Of a DNA stretch of 64,000 nt, positions 20,773 through 30,361 are shown piece after piece. This DNA is from Pseudarthrobacter polychromogenes. Its GTDB lineage: Bacteria; Actinomycetota; Actinomycetes; Actinomycetales; Micrococcaceae. The DNA is taken from the NCBI RefSeq assembly GCF_014644495.1, contig NZ_BMKU01000001.1, forward strand, positions 434,001 to 498,000, in the 5' to 3' direction. How positions within the stretch are numbered: position 1 is the stretch's first letter; every line of letters starts with the position of its first letter. The notes under the pieces were generated by a model. That model saw only the letters and a program-made list of their open reading frames with translations, ran no database searches and was not told the DNA's origin. The position numbers were made by a program, and so were the translations under genes.

Positions 20773-21770
20773 TCGCTGTCCCAGCTGCCGGATGGGTCCG
20801 GTTCACCGTCCCCATAGGCCCGGAGCCAGCGCGCAAGCCTGGCGTAGGCGTCGGCGCGCACGGCGGCGGGGGAGAGGAACACGTCGTGCAGGGCGCCGTC
20901 GATCCGCTCCACGGTGACGGTCCGGCCCAGGGTCAGGGCACGGGCAGCAATGATATTGACGTCGAGGACGGCATCCGTCCGCCGCATCTCCTCGGACCAG
21001 AAGAGTCCGTTGGCGCTGCCGCTGGAGAGCAGGACAAGGATGGGGACCTCGATCTTGAGTCCCCGCGCCACCCGCGTATGCCCCGCCAGCACGGCACTGA
21101 GCCAGCCCGCCCGCACGGGAAAAGCCATCGGGGGACGGTAGCGGTCATCGAGCGTCCATTCTCCGTCGGCCGAGCTGCTGATGGTCCGCCAGTAAAAGCC
21201 ACGCTCCGGCAGCCGGAGCACGGCTTCGGGCCGGAACCGGGCCACGGGTCCCACCATGCCCGCAGTGGCACGCCGTACCAGTGAACTGCCGTGCATTTCC
21301 AGCCAAGGACTGTTGAGGACCAGCCGTGACACCCTGCCGGGATGCCGGTTTGCCCAGAGCACGGCCACCAGCCCTCCTGTCGAATGCCCCATGAGGGTGA
21401 GGGACAGGTCTGCCCCGTCCTGGGCGATCAGCCGGCATGCCGTGTCGATTTCGGCGTCATAATCCCCAAGGTCCGACACATAGCCGCCCGGGGTTTCCGG
21501 CCGCAGGCTCCGGCCATGGTTGTGCATGTCCAGTGCGTAGAAGTGGTAACCGGCCGCTGACCAGAAGCGGGCAAGGTCCACGTTGAAGAAATAGTCGCTC
21601 CAGCCATGGAGGAAAAGAACCACCCGGCGGCGTCCGGGGGAGGAAGGCAACGCAGCCACGGCAGGACGGAAGCGGACAAGGGTGGCCGTGCGTTCCACGC
21701 CGTCCGGACCCATGGCCTGGAAGGCGTGCGACTCGAAGCCCTCGCCCAGGATGTCCTGCTGCCACTCCAT
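20769..21770 (-). CDS. Alpha/beta hydrolase (serine aminopeptidase S33-like), copy 2
   Basis: This 333-residue paralog of the following gene has FLHGWSDYFFNVDLARF, nucleophile motif LMGHSTGGL, NSPWLEMHGSS, and the catalytic His in GALHDVFLSPAAVRADAYARL. The canonical G-x-S-x-G is kept here (GHSTG), whereas copy 1 has AHSLG. The pair most likely arose by tandem duplication and is read as one coupled transcript. It is divergent from pyrD with a 74-bp gap. Carboxylesterase or monoacylglycerol lipase activity is likely, but the substrate cannot be read from sequence. Confidence 0.88.
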   Translation of the reverse strand: MEWQQDILGEGFESHAFQAMGPDGVERTATLVRFRPAVAALPSSPGRRRVVLFLHGWSDYFFNVDLARFWSAAGYHFYALDMHNHGRSLRPETPGGYVSDLGDYDAEIDTACRLIAQDGADLSLTLMGHSTGGLVAVLWANRHPGRVSRLVLNSPWLEMHGSSLVRRATAGMVGPVARFRPEAVLRLPERGFYWRTISSSADGEWTLDDRYRPPMAFPVRAGWLSAVLAGHTRVARGLKIEVPILVLLSSGSANGLFWSEEMRRTDAVLDVNIIAARALTLGRTVTVERIDGALHDVFLSPAAVRADAYARLARWLRAYGDGEPDPSGSWDSE

Positions 21771-21844
21771 GGTTTTATGTTAATCCGCTCCCAGTTCGGC
21801 CGGCTCATTTTGGTCTGGGCCCTCCAAAGCGGAAAACTAGAGGC

Positions 21845-22915
<1,071 letters not shown>

Positions 22916-22951
22916 CCGATAGAGCGCGGCTCCCTGAGCGCACACGTTCTT

Positions 22952-22994
22952 AAACGCGAAACCCCGGCGGATCGACCGCCGGGGTTTCGCGTTT
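22952..22994. terminator. Strong bidirectional intrinsic terminator
   Basis: A perfect 19-bp inverted repeat (AAACGCGAAACCCCGGCGG and its complement) with the loop ATCGA lies between pyrD and the convergent DUF3043 gene. The A/T-flanked stem can act on both strands. Confidence 0.92.
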
Positions 22995-23010
22995 ACTGGA
23001 CCATTGCCGG

Positions 23011-23613
23011 TCAGGCGGGGTATTGCCCGCGCTTGACCTGGGGCTTGGGAAGGCGGAGTTTGCGGAACTGCAGCGAACGCATGGAGCCGTACCAGACGGT
23101 TCCGCGCTCCACCTCGCCGAACTTGGCGGTCAGCCGCTTGCGGAGCTGGCGGGACAGGATGAACACGTCCACGAAGACGGCCAGGAACATTACCCAAAAC
23201 CCGCCCAGGACGTAAATCATCATGTCGCTGGATGCCGGGACCACCAACGACACCAGGACGAACACCAAGGCGCCGAACATCAGGTATTCGCCCAGGCTGA
23301 AGCGCGCGTCAACATAATCACGGGCGAAGCGTTTCTGCGGGCCCTTGTCACGCAAGGGCAGGAATTTTTCGTCGCCGGTATCCAGCGCCTGGCGCATCTT
23401 GAGGCGCTGGTCCTGGATGGCCTGGCGCTCGGCAGCTTTCGATGCCTTGCGGTCCTCAGGGACCAGCGGGCGCTTACGGGCTGCTTCCTGTGCCTTTCGG
23501 GTGGGAGTCGGGGCCCCCTTGCCGCTCAATCCGTTGGCCCGCGCCGCCGCCTCTGCAGCCTGTTGGTCTACTGTTTGCTGCGCCGAGGGCGCTTCCTTTT
23601 TACGTCCGAACAC
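23011..23613 (-). CDS. DUF3043 domain membrane protein
   Basis: This 200-residue actinobacterial membrane protein of unknown function begins VFGRKKEAPSAQ, has a charged Ala/Lys/Arg-rich N-terminal half (residues 1-100), then RDYVDARFSLGEYLM and two hydrophobic segments (about residues 112-130 and 136-155), and a basic C-terminus. The GTG at 23613 is taken as the start, as family members begin with the FGRKK motif. It is divergent from the M20 dipeptidase with about 90 bp between. Confidence 0.85.
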   Translation of the reverse strand: MFGRKKEAPSAQQTVDQQAAEAAARANGLSGKGAPTPTRKAQEAARKRPLVPEDRKASKAAERQAIQDQRLKMRQALDTGDEKFLPLRDKGPQKRFARDYVDARFSLGEYLMFGALVFVLVSLVVPASSDMMIYVLGGFWVMFLAVFVDVFILSRQLRKRLTAKFGEVERGTVWYGSMRSLQFRKLRLPKPQVKRGQYPA

Positions 23614-23706
23614 CTGAACAGAATACCTTGCGGCGGGCCCCGGATTTGATGCCCGGCCCTCGCCGCGCCCCACGGCGGGGCATGTGACGCGGGTAATGTT
23701 TTTGCC

Positions 23707-25149
23707 ATGACGTCATCGCCCACGGCTACGCCGCAAAATCCCAGTGCCCACCCGTTCCCGGGCTTCGCCGGAAACAAGTCGACGGAGGACCTCCGTGCCG
23801 CCATCGACAGGTCCTTCGCCCTTACTGTTGAACGGCTTAAAGAGCTGGTCGCCATCCCTGGCATTGCATGGCCGAGCTTTGACCGCGGGCCCTTGGAACG
23901 CAGTGCTGAAGCCGTAGCGGAACTGCTGCGCGGCGCCGGCCTGGACAACGTTCAGATCCTTGCCTGCAACAAACCGGACGGCACTCCGGGAGGTCCCGCC
24001 GTCGTCGCCCGCAGGCCCGCCATGGAGGGCAAGCCGACGATCCTCCTCTACGCGCACCACGACGTCCAGCCCACTGGGGATCCCGGGCTGTGGGAGACCG
24101 AACCATTCACCGCCGTCGAGAAGGACGGGCGCCTGTACGGCCGGGGCGCAGCGGATGACAAAGCCGGGATCATGGCACACGTTGCCGCCTATGCGGCAGT
24201 TTCGGAGGTGCTCGGCAGCGCGCTTGGCCTCGGCGTGACGTTCTTCTTTGAGGGCGAGGAAGAAGCAGGATCACCCACCTTCCGGTCATTCCTGGAGGAA
24301 AACCGTGAACTGCTCCGCGCCGATGTCATCGTGGTCGCCGATTCGAGCAACTGGAAAGTGGGCATTCCCGCCTTGACCACCAGCCTGCGCGGCCTCGTGG
24401 ACGGGACCATCGAAGTCCAGGTCCTCGAGCACGCCGTCCACTCGGGCATGTACGGCGGGCCCGTGCTGGATGCACCCACCCTGCTGTCCCGTCTCATCGC
24501 CACACTCCACGATGACGAAGGGAATGTTGCCATCGAAGGACTGCTGGCAAGGGACACGGCCGCCGTGGACCTTCCGGAGGAGGACTACCGGGCTGACGCA
24601 TCAGTGCTCGACGGCGTCCGGCTGGCCGGGTCAGGGAGTATCACCTCGCGGCTCTGGACCAAGCCCGCCCTGTCCATCATCGGGTTCGACGCACCTTCCG
24701 TGGACGCTGCCTCGAATACGCTGCTGCCCCGCGCGCGGGCGAAGTTCAGCCTTCGGCTGGCGCCTGGACAGATTCCCGCAGAAGCGATGGAGGCCGTGCG
24801 CAGGCATGTGGAGTCGAACGCTCAGTTCGGTGCGCGGGTGACCTTCACGCCGGGGGAGAGCGGAAACCCGTTCCTCACGGACACCTCCTCGCCGGCGGCC
24901 TCGCTGGCGATGTGGGCACTGGGGGAGGCCTGGGGAGTGCCGGCAGTGGAGACCGGCATTGGCGGTTCCATCCCCTTCATCGCCGACCTGACGGAGCTGT
25001 ACCCGGACGTGCATATCCTCGTGACAGGGGTAGAAGATCCTGACTCCCGGGCTCACAGCGCCAATGAGTCACTGCACCTTGGCGACTTCCGCAAAGCCAT
25101 CCTTGCCGAGGCGCTGCTCCTCGCCCGGATCAACGAACAGGGGCTTTAG
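23707..25149 (+). CDS. M20 family dipeptidase
   Basis: This 480-residue zinc dipeptidase of the M20/M25/M40 group has metal and catalytic motifs LLYAHHDVQPTG, GRGAADDKAG, FFFEGEEEAGSPTF, and the dimerisation (lid) domain starting after VHSGMYGGPVLDAP. A late GIGGSIPFI and HSANESLHLGDF are also present. It is cytoplasmic and likely hydrolyses dipeptides. It appears monocistronic; erpA follows after a 205-bp gap. Confidence 0.93.
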   Translation: MTSSPTATPQNPSAHPFPGFAGNKSTEDLRAAIDRSFALTVERLKELVAIPGIAWPSFDRGPLERSAEAVAELLRGAGLDNVQILACNKPDGTPGGPAVVARRPAMEGKPTILLYAHHDVQPTGDPGLWETEPFTAVEKDGRLYGRGAADDKAGIMAHVAAYAAVSEVLGSALGLGVTFFFEGEEEAGSPTFRSFLEENRELLRADVIVVADSSNWKVGIPALTTSLRGLVDGTIEVQVLEHAVHSGMYGGPVLDAPTLLSRLIATLHDDEGNVAIEGLLARDTAAVDLPEEDYRADASVLDGVRLAGSGSITSRLWTKPALSIIGFDAPSVDAASNTLLPRARAKFSLRLAPGQIPAEAMEAVRRHVESNAQFGARVTFTPGESGNPFLTDTSSPAASLAMWALGEAWGVPAVETGIGGSIPFIADLTELYPDVHILVTGVEDPDSRAHSANESLHLGDFRKAILAEALLLARINEQGL

Positions 25150-25354
25150 GGTCCACCCGAGGGGCGGCTGCCGGGAAGCGCTCCAGGACCGGATTAGGGG
25201 CCTCCCCGGGAACAAGGGGGGACCATCCATGGTTACCTCAGGAGTTAGAGCTACACGTCCGCCCCGCGTAGCATGTAGCTATAGCCCATACCGAAACCGT
25301 AGGGGCAGGCGCCGCCAGCGCGGCGCCGCCAGACCGTCCTAAGAAGGTAGGCCC

Positions 25355-25744
25355 ATGAGCACCGCAACAAATGAGAACAGCACCGGTACCACCAGCACGG
25401 CCAGTGAAGAACTGCCCGTCCACGAGGTCAAGCTGACCGACGTCGCAGCAGGCAAGGTACGCAGCCTTCTCGAGCAGGAAGGCCGTACGGACCTGCGCCT
25501 CCGGGTTGCTGTGCAGCCCGGCGGCTGCTCCGGGCTGATCTACCAGCTGTACTTCGATGAGCGGCTCCTGGACGGAGACGCAGTCCGGGACTACGACGGC
25601 GTCGAAGTTGTTGTGGACAAGATGAGCGTTCCCTACCTCAGTGGTGCCTCCATTGACTTCGAGGACACCATCTCCAAGCAGGGGTTCACCATCGACAACC
25701 CCAACGCCGGCGGCTCCTGCGCCTGTGGGGATTCGTTCCACTAA
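25355..25744 (+). CDS. erpA: Iron-sulfur cluster insertion protein ErpA / HesB-IscA family
   Basis: This A-type carrier protein delivers Fe-S clusters. The 129 residues contain the three conserved cysteines: GGCSG in the middle and the C-terminal GGSCACGDSF (CxC). The N-terminal 28 residues are a Ser/Thr-rich extension. The start ATG 25355 follows AAGAAGG. The gene lies just upstream of the cytochrome oxidase genes, although those enzymes contain heme and copper; the Rieske protein QcrA in the same region is an Fe-S client. Confidence 0.93.
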   Translation: MSTATNENSTGTTSTASEELPVHEVKLTDVAAGKVRSLLEQEGRTDLRLRVAVQPGGCSGLIYQLYFDERLLDGDAVRDYDGVEVVVDKMSVPYLSGASIDFEDTISKQGFTIDNPNAGGSCACGDSFH

Positions 25745-25930
25745 GCCGGTTATTTCGCCCGATGCCGGCGCCGGGCCACCTGCCGAAAATAACGGTACGG
25801 AGGCACGGCGCCGACATGTGGGCGAAACGCCCGGCGGAGCGGTAAGCTCTACACCGAGTAGTAAAACTTTTAGTGTGCCCGGGGCGGCCGAGTCTTCCCG
25901 GACAGCAGCAACAAGTAGGAAGGGCCGTCT

Positions 25931-26803
25931 GTGAGTTCGCAGAACCGAACCGGCAGCCGACGCAAAACGATCACAACGATCACAAGCTTGGCAATTGCCG
26001 GCGCGTTGGTTTTGACCGGATGTTCGCCAGAGGTAGAGAAAGGGTGGCTGCCCACGGAACGTGGCACCACCAGCAACACCGACCGCATCATGGACCTCTG
26101 GGTCAACTCATGGATTGCCGCCCTGGTTGTGGGCATCATTACCTGGGGTCTGATCGTCTGGTGCCTGGTCGCATACCGCCGCCGCAAGGGCACCGTTGGG
26201 TTCCCGCGGCAGACCAGTTTCAACCTCCCACTGGAAGTCTTCTACCTGACCATCCCGCTGTTCATGGTTGTGGTGTTCTTCTACTTCACCGACCGCGACC
26301 AGCAGGCGATCGATAACCGCTCAGAGCCCGCCGACGTCGTTGTCGACGTCCGCGGCAAGCAGTGGGCATGGGACTTCAACTACAAGGCCGGCGACGTCAT
26401 CGAAGAAGACGTCTACGAAGCCGGCGTGCAGACCAACCTCACCGGAAACACCATCGACAAGGAACAGCTCCCCACGCTGTACCTGCCGGTGAACAGGTCC
26501 GTTGACCTCGAGCTCAACGCACGCGACGTCATCCACTCCTTCTGGGTTCCCGCCTTCCTGCAGAAGCGCGACATGATCCCGGGCAAGACCAACTACATCA
26601 GGTTCACCCCCACTAAAGAGGGCACCTACGACGGCAAGTGTGCCGAACTTTGCGGCGAGTACCACTCCGAAATGCTGTTCCGCGTCAAGGTGGTGTCGGA
26701 ATCCGAATTCCAGGCCCACATGGACGAACTGCGCGAAGCAGGCAACACGGGTCTCCTCGGCGTCGAGTACGACCGCAACCCGAACGTGAACGAAATTAAG
26801 TAA
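25931..26803 (+). CDS. ctaC: Cytochrome c oxidase subunit II (aa3 type)
   Basis: CtaC carries the CuA centre that receives electrons from cytochrome c. The 290-residue protein has a lipoprotein signal ([12 protein letters not shown]), two membrane helices (residues about 55-80 and 100-118), and the cupredoxin domain with the CuA motif [12 protein letters not shown] (C-x3-C-x3-H-x2-M). [16 protein letters not shown] is also typical. The GTG start has AGGAAGGG upstream. It begins the ctaC-ctaD-ctaF run. Confidence 0.97.
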   Translation: MSSQNRTGSRRKTITTITSLAIAGALVLTGCSPEVEKGWLPTERGTTSNTDRIMDLWVNSWIAALVVGIITWGLIVWCLVAYRRRKGTVGFPRQTSFNLPLEVFYLTIPLFMVVVFFYFTDRDQQAIDNRSEPADVVVDVRGKQWAWDFNYKAGDVIEEDVYEAGVQTNLTGNTIDKEQLPTLYLPVNRSVDLELNARDVIHSFWVPAFLQKRDMIPGKTNYIRFTPTKEGTYDGKCAELCGEYHSEMLFRVKVVSESEFQAHMDELREAGNTGLLGVEYDRNPNVNEIK

Positions 26804-26813
26804 GGGGAGCGAC

Positions 26814-28535
26814 GTGGCTACGTACACTCAATCCGCACCCACCGGAGCCCTTCAAGCTCCCGTGGTTCCGAAGTCCAAGGGACGCATCGTCGTCAACTGG
26901 ATCACCTCCACCGACCACAAGACCATTGGGTACATGTACCTGATCTCGTCCTTCGTGTTCTTCTGCCTGGGCGGCGTGATGGCCCTGCTCATCCGCGCTG
27001 AGCTGTTCGAGCCCGGCATGCAGATCCTGCAGACCAAGGAGCAGTACAACCAGCTCTTCACGATGCACGGCACCGTGATGCTGCTGATGTTCGCAACGCC
27101 GCTGTTTGCCGGCTTCGCGAATGTCATTATGCCGCTGCAGATCGGCGCACCTGATGTTGCCTTCCCGCGGCTCAATGCGCTGGCTTTCTGGTTCTTCCTC
27201 TTCGGCTCCACCATCGCGGTGTCCGGCTTCATCACGCCCCAGGGTGCAGCGTCATTCGGCTGGTTTGCCTATGCGCCGCTGTCCAACACCACCTTCAGCC
27301 CCGGCATCGGCGGAGACCTCTGGGTGTTCGGCCTGGCACTGTCCGGCTTCGGGACCATCCTGGGTGCGGTCAACTTCATCACCACCGTTATCTGCATGCG
27401 CGCCCCGGGCATGACCATGTGGCGGATGCCCATCTTCACCTGGAACATCCTCGTCACGGCCATCCTGGTCCTGATGGCCTTCCCGCCGCTGGCCGCAGCC
27501 CTGTTCGCGCTCGGCGCTGACCGCCGTTTCGGTGCCCACATCTTCGATCCGGAGAACGGCGGCGCAGTCCTCTGGCAGCACCTGTTCTGGTTCTTCGGCC
27601 ACCCCGAGGTGTACATCATCGCCCTGCCGTTCTTCGGCATCGTGTCCGAGATCTTCCCGGTGTTCAGCCGCAAGCCGATCTTCGGCTACAAGGGCCTGGT
27701 CTACGCCACCATCGCCATCGCCGCTCTGTCAGTGACTGTGTGGGCCCACCACATGTACGTCACCGGCTCGGTGCTGCTGCCGTTCTTCGCGTTCATGACC
27801 ATGCTGATCGCGGTGCCCACCGGCGTGAAGTTCTTCAACTGGATCGGCACCATGTGGCGCGGTTCGCTGACCTTCGAGACCCCCATGCTCTGGAGCATCG
27901 GCTTCCTGGTCACGTTCCTCTTCGGCGGCCTGACCGGCATCATCCTGGCCTCCCCGCCGCTGGACTTCCATGTCTCCGATTCCTACTTCGTGGTGGCACA
28001 CTTCCACTACGTGGTGTTCGGGACCGTGGTGTTTGCGATGTTCGCCGGGTTCTACTTCTGGTGGCCCAAGTTCACCGGCAAGATGCTGAACGAGCGCCTT
28101 GGCAAGATCCACTTCTGGCTCCTGTTCCTGGGCTTCCACGGCACCTTCCTGATCCAGCACTGGCTGGGTGTTGAGGGCATGCCGCGCCGCTACGCCGACT
28201 ACCTGGTGGAGGACAACTTCACCTGGATGAACCAGTTCTCCACGGTTGCCTCGTTTGTCCTGGGTGCATCGCTGATCCCGTTCTTCTGGAACGTGTACAT
28301 CACCTGGCGCAGCGCCGAGAAGGTGCAGGTGGATGATCCGTGGGGCTTCGGTGCTTCGCTGGAATGGGCCACGTCCTGCCCGCCGCCGCGGCACAACTTC
28401 ACCTCGCTGCCCCGGATCCGTTCGGAGCGGCCGGCGCTGGACCTGCACCACCCTGAACTTCGCCAGGTCCACACCGTTGAGTCACCCGCTCCCGCAGCCA
28501 AGACGCTCGGAAACGCCGACCAGAGGGACAACTGA
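26814..28535 (+). CDS. ctaD: Cytochrome c oxidase subunit I (aa3 type)
   Basis: CtaD is the catalytic heme-copper subunit. The 573-residue protein has about 12 hydrophobic segments, the low-spin heme His in [12 protein letters not shown], the CuB/Tyr site [13 protein letters not shown], the CuB HH pair WAHHMYVTG, and the heme a3 and a ligands in [10 protein letters not shown]. The basic C-terminal tail after [19 protein letters not shown] is typical of actinobacteria. The GTG start is 10 bases after ctaC. Confidence 0.98.
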   Translation: MATYTQSAPTGALQAPVVPKSKGRIVVNWITSTDHKTIGYMYLISSFVFFCLGGVMALLIRAELFEPGMQILQTKEQYNQLFTMHGTVMLLMFATPLFAGFANVIMPLQIGAPDVAFPRLNALAFWFFLFGSTIAVSGFITPQGAASFGWFAYAPLSNTTFSPGIGGDLWVFGLALSGFGTILGAVNFITTVICMRAPGMTMWRMPIFTWNILVTAILVLMAFPPLAAALFALGADRRFGAHIFDPENGGAVLWQHLFWFFGHPEVYIIALPFFGIVSEIFPVFSRKPIFGYKGLVYATIAIAALSVTVWAHHMYVTGSVLLPFFAFMTMLIAVPTGVKFFNWIGTMWRGSLTFETPMLWSIGFLVTFLFGGLTGIILASPPLDFHVSDSYFVVAHFHYVVFGTVVFAMFAGFYFWWPKFTGKMLNERLGKIHFWLLFLGFHGTFLIQHWLGVEGMPRRYADYLVEDNFTWMNQFSTVASFVLGASLIPFFWNVYITWRSAEKVQVDDPWGFGASLEWATSCPPPRHNFTSLPRIRSERPALDLHHPELRQVHTVESPAPAAKTLGNADQRDN

Positions 28536-28537
28536 CA

Positions 28538-28939
28538 ATGAAAATTGAATCCTGGATTTTTGGTGCCGGAGTTTTCTTCTTCGTTCCGATCTCCCTGGTG
28601 TACGGCTTCCTGACGAACTGGGGCGAGTGGGTCGGCATCCTGGGCATCCTGCTCGTGGGCGGCCTCGCCGGCATGATCGGTGGCTACCTCGGGTTTACCG
28701 GCAAGCGCGTAGGCCTCCGTCCTGAGGATCGCAGCGACGCTGAGATCCACGAGGGTGCCGGCGAGCAGGGGCACTTTAGCCCCTGGAGCTGGTGGCCGCT
28801 GTTCCTGGGACTTGCCTGCGCTACGGGCTTCCTGGGACTTGCCGTAGGCTTCTGGATCGTCTACATCGCCGCAGGCATGGCCGTTGTAGCGCTGATCGGC
28901 TGGGTATACGAGTACAGCCGCGGAGACCACGCGCACTAG
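28538..28939 (+). CDS. ctaF: Cytochrome c oxidase subunit IV (CtaF)
   Basis: CtaF is the small actinobacterial subunit of the aa3 oxidase, found in the bcc-aa3 supercomplex. The 133-residue protein has four hydrophobic segments: residues about 5-25, 32-52, 86-106 and 108-126. They are interrupted by the loop RVGLRPEDRSDAEIHEGAGEQG and the motif GHFSPWSWWP. The start is 2 bases after the ctaD stop. Confidence 0.95.
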   Translation: MKIESWIFGAGVFFFVPISLVYGFLTNWGEWVGILGILLVGGLAGMIGGYLGFTGKRVGLRPEDRSDAEIHEGAGEQGHFSPWSWWPLFLGLACATGFLGLAVGFWIVYIAAGMAVVALIGWVYEYSRGDHAH

Positions 28940-28960
28940 CAACACCCGAGCATAAAACAG

Positions 28961-28998
28961 AGACGTCGGGCCCCACCGGAAGGCGGGGCCCGACGTCT
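28961..28998. terminator. Bidirectional terminator after ctaF
   Basis: AGACGTCGGGCCCC (28961-28974) pairs with GGGGCCCGACGTCT (28985-28998), a 14-bp stem, followed by TTGTTTT on the plus strand. It separates ctaCDF from the convergent HPr gene. Confidence 0.9.
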
Positions 28999-29023
28999 TT
29001 GTTTTGAGTGTCTCCAGCAGGCC

Positions 29024-29317
29024 TCAGGCGGCGCCCTGTGACTCCAGGAGATCGCTGAGTATACGGAGCGCCTCCTCAGCGGCCTGGCGGCTCTGCGCGC
29101 CGTCCAGCGCGGCATCGCTGACGCCCAGCTCCACCTCGCAGCCGTGCTCGAAGTCTGCCGTCATCACCTGGAGGAGTGAGCGTGCGTCCACGGGCCCGGC
29201 ACCGTCCTTGCCGATGGTCACCGGCAGGCCTGTTTCTGTAACAGCCCGTACGAAGACGGCGGCGGGACGGGCATGCAGCCCCACCGAGGCTTTGACCACG
29301 GCCTTATGTACTGGCAA
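29024..29317 (-). CDS. ptsH: PTS phosphocarrier protein HPr
   Basis: HPr passes phosphate from enzyme I to sugar-specific EIIA proteins. The 97-residue product has the phosphorylation-site motif GLHARPAAVFV with the active His, and DARSLLQVMTADFEHG, which aligns with the HPr regulatory-serine region. I chose the TTG at 29317 because AAAGGAG lies 5 bases upstream; a longer reading would add unrelated residues. No enzyme I or EII gene is in the window. It is divergent from a GntR/DasR-like regulator with a dre-type site between them. Confidence 0.9.
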   Translation of the reverse strand: MPVHKAVVKASVGLHARPAAVFVRAVTETGLPVTIGKDGAGPVDARSLLQVMTADFEHGCEVELGVSDAALDGAQSRQAAEEALRILSDLLESQGAA

Positions 29318-29369
29318 GGGGACTCCTTTGTTGTGGCGGCCCACCGCCGCCAGATGACATTTCCTGACA

Positions 29370-29375
29370 AATATA
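29370..29375 (-). promoter_or_regulatory. Predicted -10 box of the HPr gene
   Basis: Read on the minus strand, TATATT lies about 55 bp upstream of the TTG start, with a TTGGTG-like -35 at a wide spacing of 19 bp. The dre site lies about 45 bp further upstream. Confidence 0.45.
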
Positions 29376-29420
29376 GCCGCCCGGCCTCCCGCTCCACCAA
29401 GCGGCAGGCGTGTGGACCGC

Positions 29421-29436
29421 ACTGGTCTAGACCTGT
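29421..29436 (+). promoter_or_regulatory. dre-type operator (DasR/GntR site)
   Basis: ACTGGTCTAGACCTGT contains the perfectly palindromic core GGTCTAGACC of the Streptomyces DasR-responsive element (consensus ACTGGTCTAGACCACT-like). It lies between the divergent HPr and GntR-family genes and 2 bases before a TAAAAT -10-like hexamer (29439-29444) of the regulator gene. This placement fits autorepression and control of HPr by amino-sugar phosphates, as known for DasR. Confidence 0.85.
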
Positions 29437-29478
29437 CCTAAAATTGGAGGGTGAACTTTAACGCAGGGGAGACCCGCC

Positions 29479-30249
29479 ATGGCTTCTAGCGCGGCAGCCA
29501 TCACCGGCGACATCGACCGGACCAGTGGAACAGCGATCTATGTCCAGCTCCGTGAAATCCTGCGTTCTTACATTGCGCAGTCCTGTCCGCCCGGGTCGGC
29601 CCTGCCCTCTGAGCGCGATCTTGCAGAGCGGTTTGGCCTGGCACGGATGACTGTCCGGCAGGCCATAGACGCTCTGGTTGGCGAGGAGGTCATCGAGAGG
29701 GTGGTGGGCCTGGGGACCTTCGTCCGCAGGCCGAAGCTCGATCTCCAGGTCAAACTGACGTCGTACAGCGAAGAGATGCAGCGGCGCGGCATGGTTCCGG
29801 CCGCGAAGGTACTGAGCTTCGAGCAAATCGCTGCGAGTGCGTTCCTGGCGCGGGAACTGCAGTTGGACGAGGGAACGCCGCTGGTACGGTTCCGGCGCCT
29901 GCTCCTGGCGGACGGTGAGCCGATGAGCGTCGACGAGAACTTCATTCCTGCGCACCGCGTGCCTGGATTGCTGGACGGGGAGCCACCAACGTCGCTCTAC
30001 AACGTCCTGAGTGAGCAGTTCGGCCTGGTGATGGAGTGGGGCGAGGACATGATAGAGGCTACGGCAGCGTCGCCCTCCACCGCCCGCCTGCTGAATGTGG
30101 AGGTAGGGTCACCCCTGCTGAAAATCCAGCGCCATGCGTTTGTTGCCCGGGCGATGGTGGACTACTCCGTGTCCTACTACCGCGCTGACAGATACAAGCT
30201 GTGGGTTCCGCTGCAGCGGCCCGGTGCGCGCAGGGCCCGAAACCATTAG
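29479..30249 (+). CDS. GntR/HutC family regulator, DasR-like
   Basis: This 256-residue repressor has an N-terminal GntR winged helix (IYVQLREIL, then GSALPSERDLAERFGLARMTVRQAIDALV with residues about 38-65) and a C-terminal UTRA effector domain (residues about 95-250: LTSYSEEMQRRGM, VRFRRLLLADGEPMSVDENFIP). DasR-type members sense glucosamine-6-phosphate or N-acetylglucosamine-6-phosphate. The DasR-like identity rests on the adjacent dre palindrome and the HPr neighbour, and is inference. ATG 29479 follows GCAGGGGAG. Confidence 0.85.
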   Translation: MASSAAAITGDIDRTSGTAIYVQLREILRSYIAQSCPPGSALPSERDLAERFGLARMTVRQAIDALVGEEVIERVVGLGTFVRRPKLDLQVKLTSYSEEMQRRGMVPAAKVLSFEQIAASAFLARELQLDEGTPLVRFRRLLLADGEPMSVDENFIPAHRVPGLLDGEPPTSLYNVLSEQFGLVMEWGEDMIEATAASPSTARLLNVEVGSPLLKIQRHAFVARAMVDYSVSYYRADRYKLWVPLQRPGARRARNH

Positions 30250-30312
30250 GCGCCTCCGGCGGTCGCGGGAACACCCGAACCATGTTCTCGCTTCCGGCAC
30301 GAGCTCAAAAAG

Positions 30313-30346
30313 ATGAAGGCCCGGTCCGTGTGGACCGGGCCTTCAT
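30313..30346. terminator. Bidirectional intrinsic terminator
   Basis: A perfect 15-bp inverted repeat (ATGAAGGCCCGGTCC / complement) with a GTGT loop lies between the GntR gene and the convergent qcrB gene. Confidence 0.88.
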
Positions 30347-30361
30347 TGTGGATTTCGCAAC

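Noticed and set aside
25150..25354. Possible terminator or small gene between the M20 dipeptidase and erpA
   Set aside because: Only imperfect GC-rich repeats (CCTCCCCGGG/GGGGGG) are visible, with no good stem, U-run or reading frame.
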